DNA from: Paraburkholderia sp. Ac-20340
GTDB lineage: Bacteria; Pseudomonadota; Gammaproteobacteria; Burkholderiales; Burkholderiaceae
NCBI RefSeq assembly: GCF_017104965.1
Contig: NZ_JAAGPR010000028.1
Coordinates: 51,569 to 115,568, forward strand
Length of the DNA stretch: 64,000 bases
Direction of reading: 5' to 3'
This document shows, one piece after another, positions 35,092 through 43,866 of the stretch (positions within the stretch are counted from its first letter, which is position 1; the number at the start of each line of letters is the position of its first letter). Position numbers and translations under genes: made by a program. Below the pieces are notes generated by a model. That model worked only from the letters and a program-made list of their open reading frames with translations. It was not told the origin of the DNA and did no database searches.

Positions 35092-36285
35092 GTGCATCGA
35101 GAACACGATTCGAATGCCCTTGCGGCCGAACTGATCGCGCGCGCACAGGCGCTCGCGCCCGTGCTGGCGCAGCGCGCCGATGCCGCGGAAGCCGAAGGGC
35201 GCATTCCGGCGCAAACGCTCGCGGACCTGCAGGCGGGCGGCTTCTTCAAGGTGCTGCAACCGAAGCGCTATGGCGGCTACGAACTGGAGCCGCAGGTGTT
35301 CTTCGAAATCCAGATGGCGCTCGCGCGCGGTTGTATGTCCACGGCGTGGGTGTATGGCGTGGTCGGCGTGCATAACTGGCAGCTTGCGCTATTCGACGAG
35401 CAGGCCCAGCGCGATGTCTGGGGCGACGATCCTTCCACGCTGATCGCCTCGACCTATATGCCGGTGGGCAAGGTCACGCCGGTGGAAGGCGGCTTCCGGC
35501 TTTCGGGGCACTGGAAGTTTTCGAGCGGCAGCGAGTTGTGCGAGTGGGTTTTCCTTGGCGCGCTGGTACCACCCGCGCGCGATGGCGAACCGCCCGAATA
35601 TCGCACGTTCCTGCTGCCGAAAAGCGCGTATCGCATCGAGCGCGACTGGGACGTGCTGGGTCTGCGCGCGACGGGCAGTCACGACATCGTGGTCGAGGAT
35701 GTGTTCGTGCCCGCCTATCGCACGCATAAAGCGGTGGACGGCATGATGGGTACGAGCCCCGGGCTCGAGGTGAACGATGCGCCGCTGTTTCGCCTGCCGT
35801 TCGCGCAGATTTTCGTGCGTGCGGTGTGCACGGCCTGCATCGGCGCATTGCAGGGCGCGCTCGACGACTTCACCGCATATGCGGCGAATCGCGTGAGCGC
35901 CAATAGCGGCGCGAAAACGACCGACGATCTGGGCGCTCAGTCCGCGTGCGCGAACGCCTCGACGGCCATCGACGAAATGCAGGTGCTGTTGCGCCGCAAT
36001 TTCGCGGAATTGCTGGCCGCGGCGCAAGGCGGCCCCGAAGTGCCGATCGCGCGACGCGTGCTGTTTCGCTATCAATCGGCGCAGGTGGCCGAGCGTTGCG
36101 CGCAGGCGGCCAACACGCTGCTGCGCTATGCGGGCGGCAATGGCATCTATCGCCGCAATCCGCTCGTGCGCCGTTTTCTCGACCTGCACGCGGCGCGCGC
36201 GCACTACGCGAATAACGTCGACCGCTTCGGCCAGAACCTGGGCGCAGTGATGCTCGGCCGCCCGAATACCGACTTCTTTATCTGA
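35092..36285 (+). CDS. hsaA: HsaA-like flavin-dependent monooxygenase (acyl-CoA dehydrogenase fold)
   Basis: 397 residues; GTG start with AAGGAG upstream. The fold is that of group D flavin monooxygenases: ADAAEAEGRIPAQTLADLQA, FKVLQPKRYGGYELEPQVF, SGHWKFSSGSELCEWVFLGA, LRATGSHDIVVEDVFVPAYR and RYAGGNGIYRRNPLVRRFLD. In HsaA/TesA2 this enzyme uses reduced flavin to hydroxylate the phenolic ring of 3-HSA, giving the catechol 3,4-DHSA. The partner reductase HsaB is encoded two genes downstream, and the catechol dioxygenase HsaC 8 kb further on. Confidence 0.85.
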   Translation: MHREHDSNALAAELIARAQALAPVLAQRADAAEAEGRIPAQTLADLQAGGFFKVLQPKRYGGYELEPQVFFEIQMALARGCMSTAWVYGVVGVHNWQLALFDEQAQRDVWGDDPSTLIASTYMPVGKVTPVEGGFRLSGHWKFSSGSELCEWVFLGALVPPARDGEPPEYRTFLLPKSAYRIERDWDVLGLRATGSHDIVVEDVFVPAYRTHKAVDGMMGTSPGLEVNDAPLFRLPFAQIFVRAVCTACIGALQGALDDFTAYAANRVSANSGAKTTDDLGAQSACANASTAIDEMQVLLRRNFAELLAAAQGGPEVPIARRVLFRYQSAQVAERCAQAANTLLRYAGGNGIYRRNPLVRRFLDLHAARAHYANNVDRFGQNLGAVMLGRPNTDFFI

Positions 36286-36296
36286 GGGCGGCGATC

Positions 36297-38057
36297 ATGA
36301 GCGAGCAGCCCATGCAGACCGAAACATTCGACGTGGTGATCGTCGGCTCCGGCGCGGGCGGCCTGCTTGCCGCGTGCCGTGCCGCCGATCAGGGGCTTTC
36401 CGTGGTGGTGATCGAAAAGAGCGGGGAGTATGGCGGCACGTCGGCGGTGTCGGGCGGCGGCATCTGGGTGCCGTGCAATCACCATATCGCCGAAGCGGGC
36501 GGCCAGGATACGCGCGAAGCCGCGCGGGTCTATCTGGACGCCTGCACGGCGGGCGCAAGTTCGCGCGCACGACTCGATGCCTATCTGGACACCGCGCCGG
36601 AAATGCTGCGCTATCTGGAAGCGCGTACACCTGTGCGTTACCAGTCGCTGCCGCATTACGCCGATTATTTTCAGGCGCTGCCGGGCGCCATGCCCGGCTA
36701 TCGCGCGCTCGATCCGCTGCCGTTCGACGGCGCGCGATTAGGCCATGAGTTTGCGCGTTTGCGTCAGCCATCGCCTGGCACGTTGATTGGCGCACGTGTG
36801 GCGGTGACTTCGAAAGAGGCGCATACGCTGCTGTCGAAAGAGCGCGGCTTCATGATGCTCGCGCTGCGCCAATTCGGCCGTTACTGGCTGGATATTCGCG
36901 CGCGGCTGCGTTCGCGGCGCGACCGGCGGCTCACGCTTGGCAATGCGCTCGTAGGTGGGCTGCGCTACGCGCTGCTCGAACGCAAGGTGCCGCTTTGGCT
37001 CGATACGCCAATGCGCGATCTGATCGAATTCGATGGTCATATCGATGGCGTGCTGGTCGAGCGCGAGGGGCAGATGCTGCGCGTGCTCGCGCGGCGCGGC
37101 GTGATCCTGGCTTCGGGTGGTTTCGAGCGCAACCAGTCTTTGCGCGAACGCTATCTGCCGCAGCCTACCGAAGCGCAGTGGAGCGCCACGCCACCGCACA
37201 ACACCGGCGACGGCATGCTCGCGGGCGAACGCGCAGGCGGCGCGCTCGCACTGATGTCCCATGTGTGGGGCGCGCCTACGTTGAACGTGGCGGGCGAAGA
37301 GAAGCAGCGCGCCTTATTCGTCGAGCGGAATCTGCCGGGCTGCGTGATCGTCAACGGCCTGGGTCAGCGCTTTGTCGACGAAGCCGCACCGTACTCGGAA
37401 TTCATCTACGCGATGTATCGCGATCATGCGAAAACCGGCGCCTGTCTGCCCGCGTGGATGATTTTCGATGCGCGCTTTCGCAAGCGTTATCCGTGCGGCC
37501 CGATCATGCCGGGTTCGATGATGCCAGACTCACGTATTCCGGATTCCTATCGATCGTTGTTGCATCGAGCGGATTCGCTCGACGAACTCTCGGCACAAAT
37601 TGGCGTGGACGCGGCGGGACTGCGCGCGACGATTGCGCGCATGAATGACTATGCAGCCAGCGGTATCGACGAAGAATTCGGTAAAGGCGGCAATCTGTTC
37701 GACACGTATTACGGCGATCCCGCGGTGAAGCCGAACCCGTGTCTCGCGCCGATTGGCGATGCGCCGTTCTACGCTGTGCGCATCGATGCGGGTGATATCG
37801 GCACCAAAGGCGGCCTTGTCACCGACGAACACGCACGTGTATTGCGCGCCGATGGCAGCGTGATCGCCGGGCTCTACGCGATCGGCAATACGAGCGCATC
37901 GGTGATGGGCGCGAGTTATCCGGGCGCCGGTTCGACGCTCGGTCCCGCAATGACCTTTGGCTATCGCGCCGCCGATCATTGCGCGGCGCAAGCCGGCGCT
38001 TCCTTCTCTGTTTCAGCCTCGCGCACGGATCGCGAGTTTCGTGGAGTCACACAATGA
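36297..38057 (+). CDS. kstD: 3-ketosteroid delta1-dehydrogenase (KstD-like)
   Basis: 586 residues. The N-terminal FAD motif is VVIVGSGAGGLLAACRAADQG (17-22 GSGAGG), then KSGEYGGTSAVSGGGIWVP and LPHYADYFQALPGAMPGYR, a KstD-type substrate-loop region. The C-terminal blocks are PFYAVRI with Tyr492 and GDIGTKGGL at 499-507, then AIGNTSASVMGASYPGAGSTLGPAM. This is the arrangement of ketosteroid delta1-dehydrogenases, which introduce the C1-C2 double bond so that, after 9alpha-hydroxylation, ring B opens. It overlaps hsaB by 4 bases and follows hsaA by 11. Confidence 0.85.
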   Translation: MSEQPMQTETFDVVIVGSGAGGLLAACRAADQGLSVVVIEKSGEYGGTSAVSGGGIWVPCNHHIAEAGGQDTREAARVYLDACTAGASSRARLDAYLDTAPEMLRYLEARTPVRYQSLPHYADYFQALPGAMPGYRALDPLPFDGARLGHEFARLRQPSPGTLIGARVAVTSKEAHTLLSKERGFMMLALRQFGRYWLDIRARLRSRRDRRLTLGNALVGGLRYALLERKVPLWLDTPMRDLIEFDGHIDGVLVEREGQMLRVLARRGVILASGGFERNQSLRERYLPQPTEAQWSATPPHNTGDGMLAGERAGGALALMSHVWGAPTLNVAGEEKQRALFVERNLPGCVIVNGLGQRFVDEAAPYSEFIYAMYRDHAKTGACLPAWMIFDARFRKRYPCGPIMPGSMMPDSRIPDSYRSLLHRADSLDELSAQIGVDAAGLRATIARMNDYAASGIDEEFGKGGNLFDTYYGDPAVKPNPCLAPIGDAPFYAVRIDAGDIGTKGGLVTDEHARVLRADGSVIAGLYAIGNTSASVMGASYPGAGSTLGPAMTFGYRAADHCAAQAGASFSVSASRTDREFRGVTQ

Positions 38058-38566
38058 GCGAACTTTCAATCGAGCCGCTGCGCGCCGATATGATGCTGGC
38101 CATGCGCCGCCTTGCGCGGTCGGTCGCGGTCATCAGCTGCTGCGACGGCGAGCGGCGTTATTCGATGTCGGCAACGGCAGTGGATTCGCTGTCGACCGAG
38201 CCGCCTTCGCTGCTTATCTGCATCAACCAGTCGTCGTCGATGTATCCGCCGCTCGCGGCCGGGGCGGACTTCTGCGTCAATCTGCTTGCGGCGAGCCAGC
38301 AGGATATCGCCATCGATTGCAGCGGCCGGCTCAAAGGCGAAGCGCGCTTTACGAGCGGCGACTGGCAGCGCTCGGAACAGGGCGTGCCGTATCTGGACGG
38401 CGCGCAGGCGAATCTGCTTTGCACGCAGGACGGACGCTTCGATTACGGCACGCATACGGTGTTTATCGGCAAGCTGCGCGAGGTGAAGCTTAGCGGCGAC
38501 ATCGAACCGCTGCTTTACCTCGATGGCGCTTATACGACCGCTACGAACGCCGCTACCAGCGCATGA
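38054..38566 (+). CDS. hsaB: HsaB-like flavin reductase
   Basis: 170 residues from the ATG at 38054, which overlaps the kstD stop as ATGA. It belongs to the flavin reductase domain family: MRRLARSVAVISCCDGERRY, MSATAVDSLSTEPPSLLICINQ and LAAGADFCVNLLAASQQDIA. The end HTVFIGKLREVKLSG carries the conserved His/Gly block. It uses NAD(P)H to make FMNH2 or FADH2 for HsaA and possibly for the LLM monooxygenase. It is coupled to both neighbours by 4-base overlaps. Confidence 0.85.
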   Translation: MSELSIEPLRADMMLAMRRLARSVAVISCCDGERRYSMSATAVDSLSTEPPSLLICINQSSSMYPPLAAGADFCVNLLAASQQDIAIDCSGRLKGEARFTSGDWQRSEQGVPYLDGAQANLLCTQDGRFDYGTHTVFIGKLREVKLSGDIEPLLYLDGAYTTATNAATSA

Positions 38567-40272
38567 ACTCGAGCGCCACGCCTGTGGAAACACCACTCGT
38601 TATCGCCGATGCGAATGCGCATCGCTGGGACGACACCTGCGGCGTGCTGATTGCGGGCTTTGGCGCAGCGGGTGCTTGCGCCGCGCTCGAAGCGGCACAG
38701 GCGGGCGCACGCGTGCGCATCGTCGAGCGCCTCGAAGGCGGCGGTGCGAGCGCAAAGAGTGGCGGCGTGATTTACGCGGGCGGCGGCACGCCGTATCAAC
38801 GCGAAGCGGGCTACGCGGATACGCCCGAAGCCATGGCCGCGTATCTGCGCAGCGAAGTGGGCAATGCGGTCACGCCTGCCGCGCTCGAACGTTTCTGCCA
38901 CGGTAGCGTGGCGCAACTCGCGTGGCTGGAACGGCACGGCGTTCGCTTTAGCGCCACGATGCCCGAGCGCAAGACGTCGTATCCGCCTGAGCGCGCCTAC
39001 CTGTATTACTCGGGCAACGAGGCCGTGGGCGACGCACCCGAGGTGCCGCCTGCGCCGCGCGGGCATCGCGTGGTGGCGCGCGGCATGTCGGGGCGCGCGT
39101 TGTTCGCCACGCTGCGTCGCGCCGTGGAAGCGGAACCGAATGTCGAGATCGAGCAGCACGCCAGCGTGCGCCGCCTGATCGTCGATACAACGGGGCGCGT
39201 GATGGGCGCGCAGGTCTGGAGCGTGAAGCCCGGCCGCGCCCGCAGGCATCATGCCCGGCTCGCGCGTTGGGCCGACAAGCTGCACAACGGCTTGCCCGCG
39301 CTGGCCGATCGCCTGCGTACCGCCATTCTCAAGCTGGAGCAGAACGCAGGTGAGGTACGCGACATCCGCGCCAATGCCGTTGTGCTCACAACGGGTGGCT
39401 TTATTTTCAACCGCGAGATGGTGGCGCAACACGCGCCGCATTACCTCGCGAACTGGCGGCTTGGTACCACCGCTTGCGATGGTTCGGGAATTCGCCTGGG
39501 TGAATCGGCGGGCGGGGTTGCTGATTATATGGAGCGTGTTTCCGCGTGGCGATTTATCAACCCGCCGTTTGCGTGGGCGCGCGGCTGCGTGGTCGATGCG
39601 CGTGGCGAGCGCTTCTGCAACGAGGAAGTGTATGGCGCGAAACTCGGCCATGCGATGTGCGAGACGCGTGACGGCCGTGCGTGGCTGATTCTGGATTCTG
39701 CGCTCGTGCGTGAAGCGTTGCGCGAATGCGTGCGAGGGCGTCTGTGGGCATTCCAGAGCGTGCCTGCTTTGCTGCTGATGCTTGCGAACCGGCGGCGCGC
39801 CGATACCCCGGCGGAACTGGCATCGCTGATCGGCGCCGATCCGCTTACGCTCGAACGCACGCTGGCCAACTATCGCGCAGCCTTTGCGCAAGGATGCGAC
39901 GGCGAATTCGGCAAGTCTGCCGCAATGCTCTCGGCGTTCGCGAGTGCGCCGTACTACGCGCTCGATATTTCCGCCGATAGCCGCGTGTTTCCCTGTCCGG
40001 CGATCACGCTGGGCGGGCTGCGCGTGGACGAAACCACCCATGCCGTGCTGCGCGCGAACGGCAACGCCATTGCAGGGTTGTACGCCGCAGGGCGCGCCGC
40101 ACGCGGGCTGGCATCGAATCACTACGTAAGCGGCCTGTCTTTGGCCGATTGCATCTGGTCGGGCCGTCAGGCCGGCCGCGCAGCAGCACGTGAAGTGCTG
40201 GCCGCGCACGACGCTTCAAACAATAACGTTGCAGGCGCAACCGTTTTACCCCTTCATCCACTGACACACTGA
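38563..40272 (+). CDS. Second KstD-like FAD dehydrogenase (delta4(5)-dehydrogenase candidate)
   Basis: 569 residues. The FAD motif is CGVLIAGFGAAGACAALEAA, then SAKSGGVIYAGGGTPYQREA in place of the KstD GGTSAVSGG block. The C-terminal blocks are FPCPAITLGGLRVDE and GLYAAGRAARGLASNHYVSG. It belongs to the fumarate-reductase/KstD superfamily but differs clearly from the KstD at 36297. The best candidate role is the 3-ketosteroid delta4-(5alpha)-dehydrogenase (TesI/Kst4D), which desaturates 5alpha-steroids. An alternative is dehydrogenation of a bile-acid intermediate. It is coupled to hsaB by overlap. Confidence 0.7.
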   Translation: MNSSATPVETPLVIADANAHRWDDTCGVLIAGFGAAGACAALEAAQAGARVRIVERLEGGGASAKSGGVIYAGGGTPYQREAGYADTPEAMAAYLRSEVGNAVTPAALERFCHGSVAQLAWLERHGVRFSATMPERKTSYPPERAYLYYSGNEAVGDAPEVPPAPRGHRVVARGMSGRALFATLRRAVEAEPNVEIEQHASVRRLIVDTTGRVMGAQVWSVKPGRARRHHARLARWADKLHNGLPALADRLRTAILKLEQNAGEVRDIRANAVVLTTGGFIFNREMVAQHAPHYLANWRLGTTACDGSGIRLGESAGGVADYMERVSAWRFINPPFAWARGCVVDARGERFCNEEVYGAKLGHAMCETRDGRAWLILDSALVREALRECVRGRLWAFQSVPALLLMLANRRRADTPAELASLIGADPLTLERTLANYRAAFAQGCDGEFGKSAAMLSAFASAPYYALDISADSRVFPCPAITLGGLRVDETTHAVLRANGNAIAGLYAAGRAARGLASNHYVSGLSLADCIWSGRQAGRAAAREVLAAHDASNNNVAGATVLPLHPLTH

Positions 40273-40288
40273 CAAAGAGAGAACGAAG

Positions 40289-41053
40289 ATGGGAGACAGA
40301 CTCAAAGGCAAGATCGCCATCGTGACGGGCGCAGCAAGCGGCGTGGGCAAGGCCGACGCATTGCTGTTCGCAGCCGAAGGCGCGCGCGTGGTGCTGACCG
40401 ACGTGAACGAGGAAGCGGGCCACGCGGTGGCCGCGCAGATCGGCGATGCGGCGCTGTTCGTGCGTCACGATATTGCATCGGAAGCGGGCTGGAACGACGT
40501 ATTCGGCACGACGCAAAAGCACTTCGGCACGCCGGGCGTGCTGGTGAATAACGCCGCCATCCTCCAGCTTGGCAGCATCGAGGACGCTACGCTCGAACAG
40601 TGGCAACGCATCATGCGCATCAATGCCGAAGGCTATTTCCTCGGCTGCCAGGCGGCGGTGCGGGCGATGAAGGAGAAGGGCGGCGCGATCGTCAATATGT
40701 CGTCGGTGGCGGCGCTGGGCGGTCTGGGCGCGTTCTGCGCGTACTCGGCGAGCAAGGGCGCGGTGACGGCGCTCACGCGTGCGATTGCTGCGCACTGCAA
40801 GACGCAGGGCTACAAGGTGCGTGCCAATACGATCCACCCCGACGGCATTCTCACGCCGATGACCGAACCGTTCTTCGGCTCGGCCGAAGCGGGCCGCGCG
40901 CAACTCACGGAGTCGGTCGATCCGCGTTCGCGCATGTGCCTGCCCGAAGATATCGCGCAACTGGTGTTGTTCCTCGCTTCCGATGCATCGCGCTTTATCA
41001 ACGGCAGCGAATACCGCATCGACAATGCGCAGATGATCATGGGCGTTGCCTGA
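40289..41053 (+). CDS. 3beta/17beta-hydroxysteroid dehydrogenase (SDR)
   Basis: 254 residues. The cofactor motif is IVTGAASGVGKADAL (residues 11-25), NNAAI in the middle, and Ser139/Tyr152/Lys156 form the catalytic triad (AYSASKGAV). Several blocks resemble, from memory, the 3beta/17beta-HSD of Comamonas testosteroni: FVRHDIASEAGW, IHPDGILTPMTE and LVLFLASDASRFINGSEYRI. It should oxidise the 3beta- or 17beta-hydroxyl to the ketone on entry to the pathway. It lies 16 bases after the second dehydrogenase gene and 3 before kshB. Confidence 0.82.
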   Translation: MGDRLKGKIAIVTGAASGVGKADALLFAAEGARVVLTDVNEEAGHAVAAQIGDAALFVRHDIASEAGWNDVFGTTQKHFGTPGVLVNNAAILQLGSIEDATLEQWQRIMRINAEGYFLGCQAAVRAMKEKGGAIVNMSSVAALGGLGAFCAYSASKGAVTALTRAIAAHCKTQGYKVRANTIHPDGILTPMTEPFFGSAEAGRAQLTESVDPRSRMCLPEDIAQLVLFLASDASRFINGSEYRIDNAQMIMGVA

Positions 41054-41056
41054 CGC

Positions 41057-42109
41057 ATGCACGCGAGTCCTGCCATGACCGAAGCGCGTTTTCATCGGCT
41101 GCGTGTGGCCGAGGTGATTGCCGAAAGCGCCGATGCGCGCTCGTTCGTGTTCGAACTGCCGGGCGCGCTCGCGGATACATTCGCCTACCGGCCGGGGCAG
41201 TTTCTCACGCTGCGCCTGCCGCACGGCGAGGCATCGCTACAGCGCTGCTATTCGTTGTCGAGCGCGCCGGGCGTGGACGCAGCGCCGAAGATCACGGTCA
41301 AGCGCGTGCGTGACGGGCGCGCATCGAACTGGCTATGCGATGCCGTCCAACCCGGCGATGAAATCGACGTGATGACGCCCGCGGGTGTCTTTACGCCGCG
41401 CTCGCTCGACGAAGATCTGCTGCTGTTCGCAGGCGGCAGCGGCATTACGCCGGTGCTGTCGATCCTGAAGGCGGCGCTGGTGGGCGGACGCGGCATGCTC
41501 ACGCTGATCTACGCGAACCGCGATGAATCGTCGGTGATCTTTGGGGCGGCGTTGCGCGAACTGGCGCAGCGCCATCCGGGCAGATTGCGGGTGATTCACT
41601 GGCTCGACAGTGTGCAGGGCGTGCCGCAGCAACGTCATCTGGAAGAACTCGCGCGGCCGTGGAGTCAGCAAACCTGCTTTATCTGCGGCCCGGCGCTCTT
41701 TATGGAAAGCGCTTTGGCGGCGATGCTGGCGCTGGGTTTGCCGCGCGCGAAGATTCACGTCGAGCGCTTTGCTTCGTTGCCCGATCGCGTTGAAAAAGTT
41801 GCGGGCGCAACCAGCGAGTCAAGCGAAGGCGCGCAGGCGCAAGTCGAAACGCAGCTCGATGGTGCGAGCCATCGTTTCACCTGCGAGCCTGGCGAGACCT
41901 TGCTCGACGCGATGGAGCGCGCCGGTCTCGCGCCGCCCAGTTCCTGCCGCAACGGCTTGTGCGGCGCCTGCATGTGCCGTGTCGAAGCTGGCGAAGTCGC
42001 GCTGAATGCCGAGGCCGCGCTGGACGAAGAAGAACGTGCCGACGGCTGGACGCTGGCATGCAGCGCCAGGCCCGCGAGCGCCCAGATCCGCATCGTATTC
42101 CCCGATTAG
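41057..42109 (+). CDS. kshB: KshB-like 3-ketosteroid 9alpha-hydroxylase reductase
   Basis: 350 residues. The domain order is FAD (RCYSLSS at 63-69), NAD (GGSGITP at 126-132, CGP at 210-212), then a C-terminal plant-type 2Fe-2S domain with Cys297, Cys302, Cys305 and Cys335. This matches KshB, which passes electrons from NADH to the Rieske oxygenase KshA. Phenylacetate and other ring-hydroxylating reductases share the layout, but the island holds only one Rieske oxygenase, about 20 kb downstream. An alternative start is the ATG at 41075. Confidence 0.85.
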   Translation: MHASPAMTEARFHRLRVAEVIAESADARSFVFELPGALADTFAYRPGQFLTLRLPHGEASLQRCYSLSSAPGVDAAPKITVKRVRDGRASNWLCDAVQPGDEIDVMTPAGVFTPRSLDEDLLLFAGGSGITPVLSILKAALVGGRGMLTLIYANRDESSVIFGAALRELAQRHPGRLRVIHWLDSVQGVPQQRHLEELARPWSQQTCFICGPALFMESALAAMLALGLPRAKIHVERFASLPDRVEKVAGATSESSEGAQAQVETQLDGASHRFTCEPGETLLDAMERAGLAPPSSCRNGLCGACMCRVEAGEVALNAEAALDEEERADGWTLACSARPASAQIRIVFPD

Positions 42110-42185
42110 CGTCACACTATGTTCCGATTTATCCGCGCCGCCGCAGCTTGTCTTGCGGCGGCGCTCGTCTTTCCGGAGACCCTGG

Positions 42186-43769
42186 ATGAAGCCTAACGGC
42201 ATTTTCACAACGCCCGCGCTGATCGCACGCGGCGCCGCGCGCTACGGCGCACGCATGGCGATCGAATCCGAAGCGCTCAGCCTCAGCTACGCGCAACTCG
42301 ACGCCGCGCGGATCGAAGCGGCACGCGCGCTGATGGCGTGCGGGATCGAACCCGGCGACCGCGTGGCGATCTGGGCGCCCAACGTGGCGGAATGGATCGT
42401 CGCGGCGCTGGCGATCCAGAGCGCGGGCGCGGCGCTCGTGCCCGTCAACACGCGCATGAAAGGCCTTGAAGCAGGGGCGATTCTCGCCGATAGCGGCGCG
42501 CGCATCCTGTTCTGCTGTGGCGAATTTCTTGGCGAGCAGTATCCGTCGATGCTGGCGCCGCATCGGCCCGCATCGCTGGAACGCGTGATCGTATTCGATG
42601 GCGATGTCGAGCACGGCTGCGAAAGCTGGCAGACCTTTTTGCAGCGCGCCGGGCAGACGCCGCTCGACGCGGTTCACGCGCGCGAAGCACAGGTTAGCCC
42701 GGATAGCCTGATGGACGTGATGTTCACCTCGGGCACCACGGGCCGCCCGAAAGGCGTGATGACGACGCACGGCCAGAACCTGCGCGGCGTGCACGACTGG
42801 GCGCAGATTGCCACGCTGCGCGAGGGCGACCGCTATCTGATCGTCAATCCCTTCTTTCATGCTTTTGGCTACAAGGCAGGCTGGCTTGCGGCGCTCGCGA
42901 GCGGCGCGACCGTGCTGCCGCATGCCGTGTTCGATCCGCAGGCCGTGCTCGAACGTGTGGTGCGCGAACGGATTTCCGTTCTGCCTGGGCCGCCCACGCT
43001 CTATTACGCGCTGCTCGATGCGCCGAACCTCGCGGGCCGCGATCTCGCGTCATTGCGCGTGGCGGTGACGGGCGCGGCCGCGATTGCGCCCAGCCTCATC
43101 GAACGCATGCGCGCCGAACTGGGCTTCGAAACCGTGCTGACCGGCTATGGCCTCACGGAGACCTGTGGCTTCGCCACGCTCTGCCGCCACGGCGACGATG
43201 CCCAGACCGTCGCGCAAACCTCGGGCCGCGCGATGCCTGGAGTCGAGATGCGCATCGCAGGCGTGGACGGCGCCGCGCTCGCGCCGAACGAAACGGGCGA
43301 AGTCTGGGTGCGCGGTTACAACGTCATGCGTGGCTATCTCGACGATCCGGCCGCTACGTCCAATGCAATCGATCCGCAAGGATGGCTGCATACCGGCGAT
43401 ATCGGCTCGCTCGATGAAGGCGGCAATCTGCGCGTGACGGATCGCATCAAGGACATGTTTATCGTCGGCGGTTTTAACTGCTATCCGGCGGAGATCGAGC
43501 GTCTGTTCGCGGCGCACGAGGCCGTCGCGCAGATCGCCGTGATCGGCGTGCCGGACGCGCGCCTGGGCGAAGTGGGGCACGCGTGGGTCGTGCTGCGTGC
43601 GGGCGCGCAAGCCGATGGCGAAGCGCTCGCGCAATGGGCGCGCCGCAACATGGCCAATTACAAGGTGCCGCGCCGCATTGAAATCGTGCCCGCTCTGCCC
43701 ACCAGCGCGGCCGGAAAGGTACTCAAGTACCGTCTGCGCGAAGCCTTCGCTGAGGGCGCGGGAGCGTAG
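42186..43769 (+). CDS. fadD3: FadD3-like acyl-CoA synthetase (HIP-CoA ligase)
   Basis: 527 residues from the ATG at 42186, with GGAGACCCT upstream; a longer frame to 42006 is the shadow of kshB. AMP-binding motifs are MFTSGTTGRPKGVMTTHG, VLTGYGLTETCG, GWLHTGDIG and DRIKDMFIVGGFNCYPAEIE, with the catalytic Lys in TSAAGKVLKYRLR. The GGFNCYPAEIE variant and the position next to ipdAB fit FadD3. That enzyme activates the propionate side chain of HIP, the C/D-ring remnant of the steroid, as its CoA ester. It is probably the last gene of the operon begun at the LLM gene. Confidence 0.85.
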   Translation: MKPNGIFTTPALIARGAARYGARMAIESEALSLSYAQLDAARIEAARALMACGIEPGDRVAIWAPNVAEWIVAALAIQSAGAALVPVNTRMKGLEAGAILADSGARILFCCGEFLGEQYPSMLAPHRPASLERVIVFDGDVEHGCESWQTFLQRAGQTPLDAVHAREAQVSPDSLMDVMFTSGTTGRPKGVMTTHGQNLRGVHDWAQIATLREGDRYLIVNPFFHAFGYKAGWLAALASGATVLPHAVFDPQAVLERVVRERISVLPGPPTLYYALLDAPNLAGRDLASLRVAVTGAAAIAPSLIERMRAELGFETVLTGYGLTETCGFATLCRHGDDAQTVAQTSGRAMPGVEMRIAGVDGAALAPNETGEVWVRGYNVMRGYLDDPAATSNAIDPQGWLHTGDIGSLDEGGNLRVTDRIKDMFIVGGFNCYPAEIERLFAAHEAVAQIAVIGVPDARLGEVGHAWVVLRAGAQADGEALAQWARRNMANYKVPRRIEIVPALPTSAAGKVLKYRLREAFAEGAGA

Positions 43770-43784
43770 TCGAAGCCGGAACAT

Positions 43785-43804
43785 CATAGTCTCAACAGAC
43801 GATG
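43785..43804 (+). promoter_or_regulatory. Steroid-island 20-bp element, hsaC copy
   Basis: Plus-strand sequence CATAGTCTCAACAGACGATG, 15 of 16 consensus positions, with a perfect GTCT-CAAC-AGAC palindrome at its core. It ends 62 bases before the hsaC start and begins 15 bases after the fadD3 stop, implying an internal promoter. Confidence 0.65.
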
Positions 43805-43866
43805 TTCGTACCGCCCCTCGCGGCCAGAATAGACCTCACTACAACGGGTTTTCTGGAGGGGCGAAG

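Noticed and set aside
38530..40209. 559-codon minus-strand frame over the second KstD-like gene
   Set aside because: Shadow of a real flavoprotein gene with FAD motifs and coupled start.
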